From Aporhodopirellula aestuarii (GTDB lineage: Bacteria; Planctomycetota; Planctomycetia; Pirellulales; Pirellulaceae), in the NCBI RefSeq assembly GCF_023701485.1, contig NZ_JAMQBK010000024.1, forward strand, positions 224,904-288,903: a DNA stretch of 64,000 nucleotides, read 5' to 3'. This document shows positions 16,319-24,674 of the stretch, in pieces. Within the stretch, counting starts at the first letter, position 1, and each line of letters starts with the position of its first letter. The notes below the pieces were generated by a model. It was not told where the DNA came from. It saw only the letters and a list, made by a program, of their open reading frames with translations, and ran no database searches. A program made the position numbers and the translations under genes.

Positions 16319-16710
16319 GACGAGGCGTCTTTCGGTCCAGAGCTGGCTTTGTCTGCGATGACCGACGAGATGATTTGTTGCAGCCGGTCGCCGACGATAT
16401 TCATGTGAGCGGCAGCGAGTGCGAAGAGTCGTTTTTCGGTTTCGGCGAGAACACCGTCAGCGGCCATCATGACGATCAAGTCGGCGAGCAATTCTTCACG
16501 GGTCGCTTCATCGGCCGGCAGTTCGAGGGCGGCATCGTCCCCGAGGCCGAACTCCAACGCCGACTGCAATTCGGCTTGGCCGAGCCCTAATTCAACACAG
16601 CGGTCGGCCAAAAACGCAACTTCGCGTCCGCCGATTGAGCCGTCGGCGAGCGCCATGACCACGAGGTTTCGCAGCTGCCGTTGACGTTGGGTGTAGTTCG
16701 GTTCGCTCAT
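16315..16710 (-). CDS. TerB-like (tellurite-resistance/DjlA-type) helical domain protein
   Basis: A 131-residue all-helical protein with the two-fold acidic pattern of TerB domains: RNLVVMALADGSIGGREVAF and LLADLIVMMAADGVLAETEK, each an LADG/AADG turn followed by an E/R-rich helix. TerB-like domains are found in metal-stress and membrane-associated systems, but nothing here points to tellurite. It is the first gene of an overlapping operon with coaB and pyrD. Its ATG at 16710 lies in a 219-bp upstream gap. Confidence 0.75.
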   Translation of the reverse strand: MSEPNYTQRQRQLRNLVVMALADGSIGGREVAFLADRCVELGLGQAELQSALEFGLGDDAALELPADEATREELLADLIVMMAADGVLAETEKRLFALAAAHMNIVGDRLQQIISSVIADKASSGPKDASS

Positions 16711-16929
16711 AAGAAGAGGGCTGCAAAAGAGGACGGACGTCGAAGTGGGGAAAATGCTCGAGCGAGCTCGCCGGTGAGGAGTTGGGAACGCCCGCGAGCG
16801 GGGAATTGCCAGGCGGCATTTTGGCGATGCCCTATCGTATCAAAATGGAGTCGTGGGTGAATCGGGCTGGATGGCGAAGTCACGCATTGTCGCATGGATG
16901 GCGAAATCGGATCGGCGGCGGGATTCGTC

Positions 16930-18084
16930 TTAACGACAGCGGATCAATTCGGCATCGGTGATCCCATTTGCCTTCATCACGGGGCGGATCATGTCGATGA
17001 AACGGTCCGCGTCGACGGGATAGCCCGCAGTGGGGCGGAACTCGGTTGCTTCGGTTTTCTTTGTTGATGGAGACGCTGACGCGACCTGCATCGCCTCGCG
17101 GAAGTAGGCGTTGAAGGATGCCATCGCGAGTTCTCGCAGATACTTTGCGTGCAGCGAACTCAGTGCGACCGGGACAAACCGGTCGCCTTTGACGGTGAAA
17201 TGCAACCGCACGTTTCGATTGTCTCGAACGGTTTCGTAAACGCTCTGCGTTTTGCTCTCGCTGAGAATGCGAACCGGACCACCGCCGAAGATTTCTTGGA
17301 TCATGCCGGCATAGTACCGGCGGCCGCCGTGGCGATCGAAGAAAATCTGGACGGGTTCCGGCGGCGTGGTTTTGCGTTGGGACGGCTTAGCTCCGGTGCG
17401 ACGTTTGGTTGCTTTCGCGGGCGTTACTGTCGAAGCGGTTGCCCGATCGAGTAGGTCGACGGCTAAACGGAGGCTGGTTTCGCCGAGCAGGTCGCTCTTG
17501 TTCCCACGTGGGAGGATGTTTGACCCGTTACCGCTGCAGAATTGATTGAACGCACCGGCATCAATCATGCGAGCGGCGACGTCACGCAGTTTCCACTCGC
17601 ACCGATTCCATTGATCGACTGCGGCTCGAGCCTGCGCGATGGGGACGAGTTCGATCGGCTTGGAGGCGGGGCCACTGGTCGTTTTCAACCATGCGATGTC
17701 GAGGATCGATTCGTGGTCTAGAGGCAGCAGCGTAGGCAGACAGTCGGCCAGCGTCGCATCGCTGCGGCCGCGTGCGTGGTTGGCGACCGAAAAGATCGCG
17801 TGCAGCGTTGAGAGCGAACCGCCTCGGAAGATATTTTTAGAGTCGTCGACACGAATGGTTGCGTTACCGACGCGGATCGGCGACGCAACATTCAGAAAAG
17901 GGTCAGGTGTAATTTGATCGCTCGAGACATCGTGATTGATTTGCGATTTCGCACCTGGACTCGCGTCATCAAGGTGCCAGGCCGTTGCGGCGACCACGAG
18001 CGGTCCGAGCTTGGGTCCGTAGCCGGCTTCATCGATGGCGATTAACCACATCGTCGGGGAATCCTGTTCAATAGCGAGTCGCAT
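16930..18084 (-). CDS. Divergent RNase HII-like protein
   Basis: A 384-residue protein, almost twice the length of RNase HII. Residues about 14-30 read LIAIDEAGYGPKLGPLVV, clearly the RNase HII/HIII catalytic strand, with the DE pair kept but the GRG RNA-recognition motif changed to GYG. A later FFDRHGGRRYY supplies a candidate third acid, and SSLHAKYLRELAM parallels the AKxxRDxxM helix with Glu in place of the last Asp. Large insertions separate these. The likely role is cleavage of RNA in RNA-DNA hybrids, but altered specificity is possible. The ATG at 18084 is used; an internal ATG before WLIAIDEAG is an alternative. It lies 12 bp after the MMPL gene. Confidence 0.7.
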   Translation of the reverse strand: MRLAIEQDSPTMWLIAIDEAGYGPKLGPLVVAATAWHLDDASPGAKSQINHDVSSDQITPDPFLNVASPIRVGNATIRVDDSKNIFRGGSLSTLHAIFSVANHARGRSDATLADCLPTLLPLDHESILDIAWLKTTSGPASKPIELVPIAQARAAVDQWNRCEWKLRDVAARMIDAGAFNQFCSGNGSNILPRGNKSDLLGETSLRLAVDLLDRATASTVTPAKATKRRTGAKPSQRKTTPPEPVQIFFDRHGGRRYYAGMIQEIFGGGPVRILSESKTQSVYETVRDNRNVRLHFTVKGDRFVPVALSSLHAKYLRELAMASFNAYFREAMQVASASPSTKKTEATEFRPTAGYPVDADRFIDMIRPVMKANGITDAELIRCR

Positions 18085-18096
18085 TCACCGCGAATC

Positions 18097-21090
18097 TTAA
18101 TGGTTCGGCTGGTTTGACTGCTTCGGCTGGTTCGCGTGATGCGTCGAGGGTCGTTTTCGGAAGCGATCTTGCAGAACGACGAAGCTCGGTACGAGAACGG
18201 TGCGGACATAGAGGGTGTCAATCATGACGCCTAGGGCCAGCGCGAAGCCGAGTTCGGTGATGCCGCGGAGGGTGGTCTGCTGGGTGGCCTCGGCGACGTT
18301 CGATGGCCAAACCAGTTGGCTCAGTGGCGGCCACCACGCCGACGCTGTCATGCTAAAAAATGTTGCCGCCATGACGAACCCGCAGGCCGTGACGATTCCG
18401 CCTGTTCTGGCAACGGCGCGGCGGACGGCGGCGAGCGAACCGAGGCGTTTGCGTTCCTCCATGATGCGGGTCACGAGGTAAACGTTGTAGTCTTGGCCGA
18501 TGGCGACCAGGATTACGAATAGGAACAGTGGCAGTTTCCAGTCCAAGCCCAAAAAGTCTGGGCCGTCGATTGCACGGAAAAACCAATACGTCAATCCGAG
18601 CGTCGCGTAATAGCTCAGCAAGACTGTGGCGATCAGGTACAGCGAGAGAGCGAGTCGCCGGATGACGACGATCAAAACGGCGAGGACGGCGAGGATGACC
18701 GCGACCTTGATTCGGCGTGTGTCCCGCAGCGTGACTTCGCGGAGGTCGACGATGGAGGCGGTCGTGCCGGTCGTATACAGTTTCCAGCGGGTTCCTGTTT
18801 CAGCTTCGATTTGTGCGAGGACGGTGCCGATTTCGTCAGAAATGTATTTCAGCTTGGCCGCTGCGGTTTGCGAAAACGGATCTTCTTGGACGATTGCATC
18901 GAGCCGGATCAAGCGATGGGTGTAGGTGGGTTCGTTGGCGACGAAGTGCAGTCGTGCGAGGCGGTGATTCTGCAATGTGCGTCGTCGCCAGGCTTCCTTG
19001 CTGAGTAATCCCATTTCGCGTTCGGGCGGGAAGTCACCGAGCGGGTCGCTCAGTGATCTCACCCGTCGAACGCCGTCGAGTGAGTACAGCCGTTTGATGA
19101 GTCGGTCGCTGGTCGTGACTAAGGAATCTTCGGATTGATCAGTTTCCGCGAGGGCCAAGATCGAAATCGGGGCTAACTCCCCGACGCCAAAGTTTCGATC
19201 GAGCAGTTGCATCCCCTGCCGACTGCCCGCGGTTTGGTGCAATTGCCCGCTGAGGTCGTAGGTCACGTCTTGTTCGTGGTACAGACCTCCGGCGGCGGGC
19301 AAGATCAACAGCAGCCATCCCGCGGCGAGGGTCCATGCCGGATAGCGTGTCAGCGCGATCGCGGTCGCATTCCACATCCGGCTGCCTGACATCAAGCCGC
19401 TTTTTGTCGAGTGGCCGCTGGTGGTGGAATCGCCGCTGTTGATGTCACGGTTAGACAGCAGGGCAACGACGGGACGGTCAGCTTGTTCTTCGAGCGAAGC
19501 TGGCCAGAAGACTTTTGGTCCGAGCAGTCGGAGACACGCCGGGGTCATCGTCATGCAGACCAGTAATCCGACACACAGACAGATCGCGATGATCGGACCG
19601 GTGTGGTGGAATTTTCCGAAGTCGGCAAACCACAACATGCCCAAACCGACGATCGTGGTGAGTGCGCTGCCCAGCAACGCGCCGCTGACATTGCCGAGTG
19701 CCCGCTCACACGCGACCGGCCACGGATGCACGGCGGCTTCTTCACGCAAACGGGCGATCAAGAACAAACAGTAATCGGTGCCGGCACCAAACAGGATCAC
19801 GACGACGAAGATGCGGCTCGTCGTGTATACCTTGAGGTCCAGCCAAAACCAATCCGCAGAGTCGGAGAGCGAAGTCAACATGGTGACCACGGCAGTGGCC
19901 ACCATCACGGCCACCGCGATCGAAACGAGCGGAACGGCGACTAACAAAGGCGCTCGGTAGACGACCGCGAGGATGATCAAAATCATGCCCACGGTGAACC
20001 ATTCGGTGTAGGTGATGGCGGACCGGGCCGCCAACAGAGTTTCGCCACCGATCGCGGCCGAACCGGTGATTTTCACTTTCAAATCGCGAGCTTGGCCGCG
20101 TTCTTCGGGCGGCAAGTATTCCGATTGATATTCGACGCAGCGGTCGACGATTTCCTGCAGTTGTTCGAGCAACGCGATGTTTCCCGTCGCCGCCAGTTCG
20201 CTGGCCAAGGTCAGCACGGCGATGCGAGAGCGAGTCTTTCGTAGCTGGCCACCGATGACGGATTCCTTCCAGCTATAAACGTCCAACAGCACCGTCCAAG
20301 CTTCGAGATCCCGCTCCATGATTGGCAGTGCGGTCGAGGCGATGTTGGGGTCGAGGACGCGGGCGGACTCGAGGTCTTGCTCGATTAGCTTGGGGTCGGC
20401 GCAGCGTGCCATGGCAAGTTGGCCACGATCCCAGTATGCAATCGCCATGCGAGGTTCGTAGGCGGTGGGGGCATTCGGCGGGACACGATCGCCGAGCAGT
20501 TTGTAGAACTCCGCATCAATTTCGATCGCTTGGTCGAACGCTTCCACCGCAACACCGAGCCAACGCTGGGCAGGACTTTGTTCTAAAGATGCGGCGTTAC
20601 CGACCGGCCCGGCTGACTCGACCGTGTTGGTGGAAATCGTATATTCAGAACCGCGTTCGTCCGCGTTCGGTTTATCGGTCGCATCGGCTTGAGCGTCGGG
20701 ATGCGGTATGAGAATTTTGGATTGGTCGACTTCTCCGCAAACGATTTCTTCGGATCGCAGCCAACAGACTTCGCCAAGTCGATGGTACAGACGCCGCAGG
20801 ATGTCGAGCCCGAGCAAACGATCTTGGACGGTCCATTGCTCGCTGTCGCGTGCCAACGCCACCACCATCTGGCTACGCGAGCGGGTTCCTTTGAACGCCT
20901 GATCGAGTAACCGCCCTCCCGCGACGCTGATTCTGGTGCTGGGGAGATAGTCAAAGTCGCCATCGAGTGCGACCGACTTCCACGAGGGGGCCATCGTCTT
21001 GGCGAACACGGCGAGCAGCACCCACACGATCACGATGAGTTTTGCGTGGGAGATGACGACGTGTGCGAAACGCGATGATGGCTTAGTCAC
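18097..21090 (-). CDS. MMPL/RND-family membrane transporter
   Basis: About 997 residues starting at GTG 21090, which overlaps the upstream stop by a few bases; longer starts would run into the upstream gene. It has the RND plan: one N-terminal helix (LIVIVWVLLAVFA), a large extracytoplasmic domain, six helices (about 365-540, including FGAGTDYCLFLIARLREE), a second single helix and loop, then a second helix set including VAIGQDYNVYLVTRIMEERK. The paired GTDY/GQDY motifs are typical of MMPL-type proton-driven transporters. The first loop is large and contains tetratricopeptide-like helices. The substrate, perhaps a lipid, is unknown. It is coupled to the secretin-like gene upstream. Confidence 0.88.
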   Translation of the reverse strand: MTKPSSRFAHVVISHAKLIVIVWVLLAVFAKTMAPSWKSVALDGDFDYLPSTRISVAGGRLLDQAFKGTRSRSQMVVALARDSEQWTVQDRLLGLDILRRLYHRLGEVCWLRSEEIVCGEVDQSKILIPHPDAQADATDKPNADERGSEYTISTNTVESAGPVGNAASLEQSPAQRWLGVAVEAFDQAIEIDAEFYKLLGDRVPPNAPTAYEPRMAIAYWDRGQLAMARCADPKLIEQDLESARVLDPNIASTALPIMERDLEAWTVLLDVYSWKESVIGGQLRKTRSRIAVLTLASELAATGNIALLEQLQEIVDRCVEYQSEYLPPEERGQARDLKVKITGSAAIGGETLLAARSAITYTEWFTVGMILIILAVVYRAPLLVAVPLVSIAVAVMVATAVVTMLTSLSDSADWFWLDLKVYTTSRIFVVVILFGAGTDYCLFLIARLREEAAVHPWPVACERALGNVSGALLGSALTTIVGLGMLWFADFGKFHHTGPIIAICLCVGLLVCMTMTPACLRLLGPKVFWPASLEEQADRPVVALLSNRDINSGDSTTSGHSTKSGLMSGSRMWNATAIALTRYPAWTLAAGWLLLILPAAGGLYHEQDVTYDLSGQLHQTAGSRQGMQLLDRNFGVGELAPISILALAETDQSEDSLVTTSDRLIKRLYSLDGVRRVRSLSDPLGDFPPEREMGLLSKEAWRRRTLQNHRLARLHFVANEPTYTHRLIRLDAIVQEDPFSQTAAAKLKYISDEIGTVLAQIEAETGTRWKLYTTGTTASIVDLREVTLRDTRRIKVAVILAVLAVLIVVIRRLALSLYLIATVLLSYYATLGLTYWFFRAIDGPDFLGLDWKLPLFLFVILVAIGQDYNVYLVTRIMEERKRLGSLAAVRRAVARTGGIVTACGFVMAATFFSMTASAWWPPLSQLVWPSNVAEATQQTTLRGITELGFALALGVMIDTLYVRTVLVPSFVVLQDRFRKRPSTHHANQPKQSNQPNH

Positions 21091-24079
21091 GCGACGACCG
21101 ATCTCGTGAACGCCCGCGGTCGTTATCACGTGACCGCGAGCTCGATCGGTCGTTTCGAGCAGGTGTCTCGGCGGTGACGCCAAATGCCGACATGGCTTGC
21201 CGAAGCGTTTCCGGCGAAACATCTCCCGAGAATCGCACGATCTCAATGTCGCCGCCGGGTTGGGCGGCCATGTCTAGTTTTTCAATCATTGAAACGATGA
21301 GGTCTAATAAGGGTTCGCCTTCGGCACTCACCAACAAAGTGTTGCCGATCTCGTCGACGCCTAGAGAGAGTTTTCCGCTAAAGGAGAAGTCATTGCCACC
21401 CCCATCTTGGCCACTCCCGGAGTCCTCTAGGCTGGTACCTTCACTGCGGTTAGACGATCGTCTTCCGCCGTTTTGTCCGCCACCGCCTCTCGCGAACGCT
21501 TTGTCGTTGCTGCTGAGCAGATCACGGTAGGCATCTTTTACCGTTTCCGCGATCTTCTCAGAGCGACCATAACGGATTGTAACGAGTTTTGTGAACCGGC
21601 TACGTTTTGGGTTGAGCGGTTCGGCAACATCCCATAAAGAAATCAATTCTTTGATTGTTTGCAATTGGCTGCTCGTCGCGCCAGACACAATGATCGTGCC
21701 GGTATCCGAATTGGGCAAAAACTTAAGTTTGCCCCCTTTCGCGAGCCCGGTCGGCCCTTTGTCGTCATCGTCGTTACCGAAGCCGAAGTACCAACGAGAG
21801 AAACTGTCGTTGCTGTCGTCCTGTTCGTCGTCCTCTTTGAAATAGTCTTCGAGGTCGAGCGTAAGGAGCGTGACTGAAGCATTTTTGACATGGAAGACGT
21901 GATACGGACGCGATGGCGGTTTCATGTCGAGCATCAAGTTCTCGAGAGCATCGAGTGCTTTGGTGTCGTTGCTCGAAAGGATCAAATTGCCATTCGCGTC
22001 GAGTCGAATTTCGACCGGTGGCCGTTGGCTGGAACCGTTGGCGTTTGTAGCTCCTTGTTGCATGGTCAACGTGAAGGAGTCGTCTTGCGTTGCGTTTGCG
22101 TCCGTTGCCCACGGGGACGTTGCAGACTCGAGTGCAACGATTGGATCCGAAACATTGCCGCCGTTAAGTTCTTCTTCGGATTCATTCGCATCGTCGCTCG
22201 GCCCGTTCGAATTGTTCGGGTTCGCCTCGCCATCACCCGACGCGTCGGTATTCTTATCGTCCCCGGCGTCTTCCTCGATTTCGGCGTCGGTATCAAGACT
22301 CGGGTCAGTGAACTCGCTCTCGTCGGGTAACAGCAGCTCGTTGGGCGAGATGGATTTCCATCGTTCTTTGAGCATTTTAAGATACTCGAGCGTTTCGGGC
22401 GTTGCAGATGCTTCGATGAGTCGCATCGTTTGTCCGCTGCCTCCCGGCGGAGGCATTTCGCCGAGTTTGATCAGGAGTGATCGGACCTCTTCCATTTCCG
22501 ATTCGTTTGCCCACAGCAAGACTTGGCGGTAACGCGTGTTGGCGGCGACTCGGAATTTGTCTTCGTCTTTCTTGTCGTCGTTATTGCTGCCGCCCCATCC
22601 GTAATACGAATACCGACTACGGTTGCTGTTCTTGTCTTCGTCTTTTTCTTCGCCCATCAGGAACGAAATCGATTCAGCCACGGCAGCGGCTTCAAGCCGG
22701 CGGAGCTGAAGGACTTCAAAACGTCGTTTACCGCCATCGAGTCGCTCGATCAACGATTTGACAATGAAGCGATCGGCGGCGGATCCCGAAACGATCACCG
22801 CGTCGTTGTCTTTGTCGACACGGATCCGCGTGGTCGGTTCGAGCACGTTCATTTCCATCGCGATCTCGATTAGTTTTTCCGGGTCCAACGAGACGAGCCG
22901 GAACACATCGACACGGGCGGTCGCATCGGTAAGAGAACGCAGTGAGCCGCCGGGAACGTCAATCCGTTTGATGAACTCGGCAGCGATCGCGACTCGATCG
23001 ATCGGTGCCCGCACGAGGACTGAGTTTTGACGAACGTTGGCGACGATGGAGATCTCGACTTCTGGTTTGGGCTGCGGCGGCTTGCCTCCGTTCTGTTGTT
23101 GCATCCGCTGCATCATCTGCATCTGCTCAGGCGTCATCGGCGTCTTCTCTTTCTTTTCGACACCGAGGAATTCTTCGAGCAAACGCTTGGCTTCTTCGGC
23201 CGGGATGTGCCGGAGACGAAATTCGGGGGCAAGCGCATCACGACTGGCGACGTCACGTTCTTCCGAAAGCAGGCGAGCGATCTGGCGCAGGTTCACGGCG
23301 GCGTCCATCGCTTCGATGCGGTTCGTTGTTGCCAGTGCGGTGAGTTTCCCCGATTTACTGAGCATCGGTTTTAACTCTTCGGAGAGTTTCTCAGCCGACA
23401 ACCATCCGGCATCCAACATGGTTCGAACGTAAGTGTGATCGGGCAGCTTTTCGAGCTCTTGCGTGCTGACACGCCCAACCATTCCCGGATTGATCTCAGC
23501 GGTTTGGGTGATCGTGATTCCGCCATCGAGTTGCAGCATCGTGTAACCGCGCGAGAGCAAGTGGCGATTGATCAGATCGGCGGTCTCGGAGACGGACAAA
23601 CGTGTGGGGCTGACCAGGTTGACGGCGTCACCGGGGAGTTCTTGCCAATCGATCGGTTGGGCGGAGATGTCGGATAGCCAGCCGATCAGGTCGATCCAGC
23701 CTTGGTTGCGAAAGCGAAAGGAGACTTTGCCATCTTCGCCCACGGTCGCCTTGAGTTCGGCGGGGTCGCCTTCGGGAAGATCGAGACCGTCGCGGCGAAC
23801 GACTTTCGGGGTCGCCGACTCAGCGCCGGGCTTTCCCTCTTCACCGTCTTTTTTACCGCCCGGCTTTTCACCCTCTTTGCCCGACTCACCCGATCCCGGT
23901 GGAGTCGGTCGTTGGGGGGCCATCGCGATTCTTGTTGCCGGCGCGGACTCGCCGACAACGGTCGCGTTCCTCATTGCGAGCGGTCCGTCAGCGTAGACCT
24001 GGTCAGCGTTCCAGGACGCCGACAAAGCGAATGCAACGCCGAGAACGATGGCGGCGATTATGTGTCGAGAGAGGCACAC
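21083..24079 (-). CDS. Secretin N-domain-type repeat protein, exported
   Basis: About 998 residues if started at GTG 24079, which gives a clean signal peptide (RHIIAAIVLGVAFALSAS, cleavage after VYA); the frame stays open to a TTG at 24217. Four or more modules resemble the N1/N2 ring-building domains of GspD-type secretins: SVSETADLINRHLLSRGYTM, VDVFRLVSLDPEKLIEIAMEM, VLQLRRLEAAAVAESISFLM and VHVFHVKNASVTLLTLDLED. Low-complexity acidic and Ser/Asn spacers separate them. I do not see a C-terminal secretin beta-barrel domain, so pore formation is doubtful. The tail is a Ser/Arg/Asp-rich stretch. The gene overlaps the MMPL transporter gene, implying a joint envelope function. Confidence 0.75.
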   Translation of the reverse strand: MCLSRHIIAAIVLGVAFALSASWNADQVYADGPLAMRNATVVGESAPATRIAMAPQRPTPPGSGESGKEGEKPGGKKDGEEGKPGAESATPKVVRRDGLDLPEGDPAELKATVGEDGKVSFRFRNQGWIDLIGWLSDISAQPIDWQELPGDAVNLVSPTRLSVSETADLINRHLLSRGYTMLQLDGGITITQTAEINPGMVGRVSTQELEKLPDHTYVRTMLDAGWLSAEKLSEELKPMLSKSGKLTALATTNRIEAMDAAVNLRQIARLLSEERDVASRDALAPEFRLRHIPAEEAKRLLEEFLGVEKKEKTPMTPEQMQMMQRMQQQNGGKPPQPKPEVEISIVANVRQNSVLVRAPIDRVAIAAEFIKRIDVPGGSLRSLTDATARVDVFRLVSLDPEKLIEIAMEMNVLEPTTRIRVDKDNDAVIVSGSAADRFIVKSLIERLDGGKRRFEVLQLRRLEAAAVAESISFLMGEEKDEDKNSNRSRYSYYGWGGSNNDDKKDEDKFRVAANTRYRQVLLWANESEMEEVRSLLIKLGEMPPPGGSGQTMRLIEASATPETLEYLKMLKERWKSISPNELLLPDESEFTDPSLDTDAEIEEDAGDDKNTDASGDGEANPNNSNGPSDDANESEEELNGGNVSDPIVALESATSPWATDANATQDDSFTLTMQQGATNANGSSQRPPVEIRLDANGNLILSSNDTKALDALENLMLDMKPPSRPYHVFHVKNASVTLLTLDLEDYFKEDDEQDDSNDSFSRWYFGFGNDDDDKGPTGLAKGGKLKFLPNSDTGTIIVSGATSSQLQTIKELISLWDVAEPLNPKRSRFTKLVTIRYGRSEKIAETVKDAYRDLLSSNDKAFARGGGGQNGGRRSSNRSEGTSLEDSGSGQDGGGNDFSFSGKLSLGVDEIGNTLLVSAEGEPLLDLIVSMIEKLDMAAQPGGDIEIVRFSGDVSPETLRQAMSAFGVTAETPARNDRSSSRSRDNDRGRSRDRSSRD

Positions 24080-24441
24080 GGTTGCAAGGGCCTGGGGCGA
24101 TAACGTTGCTACCCAGCGAGGGCATGAGTTTGTGGGGACTAGTAGTATGACTTCTAATCCACCGCAAAACAAACCATTATCCGCCCTTAATGCCCTCTGA
24201 GGGACGAGGGGGTGCAATTATGGCCACTTGGCATCACGGGCAATTGGCTGTTCCGGCCGACGCGTGAGCGACAAATCCCAGGTGACCGGTCGCTCGGATA
24301 CGCTGAAACTGCGTGTTCAGACAAACCGCTGCGTGAGTGAGGGAAAATGGATCGTGATGCGATCCTCGCTGATGTTGCCTCCACTTGACTGTTGGGATTG
24401 CAGGGTTGGAGAAGGCCCTCCCCGGCCGCTAGCGCGTCCGA
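24080..24441. other. Upstream region of the secretin-like gene
   Basis: This stretch holds the 5' flank of the secretin-like gene, including the alternative TTG start at 24217, and no other convincing gene. It leads into the palindromic element at 24442. Confidence 0.4.
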
Positions 24442-24586
24442 CCCTCCCGCACGGGACGTCGATTGTATAACTGAAGGATTTCAAACGTAGCGGAACGGCG
24501 CGAGCCGTCCGGTGACTCGGGACCGGACGGCTTGCGCCGTTCCGCTAAAAAAGGCACTCAAACAATCAACGTCCCACGCGGGAGGG
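24442..24586. repeat. Dispersed palindromic element, copy 2 (most complete)
   Basis: The 145-bp element has 25-bp terminal inverted repeats with three mismatches: CCCTCCCGCACGGGACGTCG at the left end against the complement of CAACGTCCCACGCGGGAGGG at the right. Inside, TAGCGGAACGGCGCGAGCCG and its partner CGGCTTGCGCCGTTCCGCTA form a 26-pair arm with one mismatch around the loop GACTCGGG. It contains no gene, so it would depend on a transposase elsewhere if mobile. Confidence 0.88.
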
Positions 24587-24674
24587 TGAAGTTAAGACTG
24601 GCAACTTGAAAACTGGCGCAACCGGGTTCGGAATGACTCGTTGGATCTCGAATCTCGGTTTAGCCTCAGCCCGG

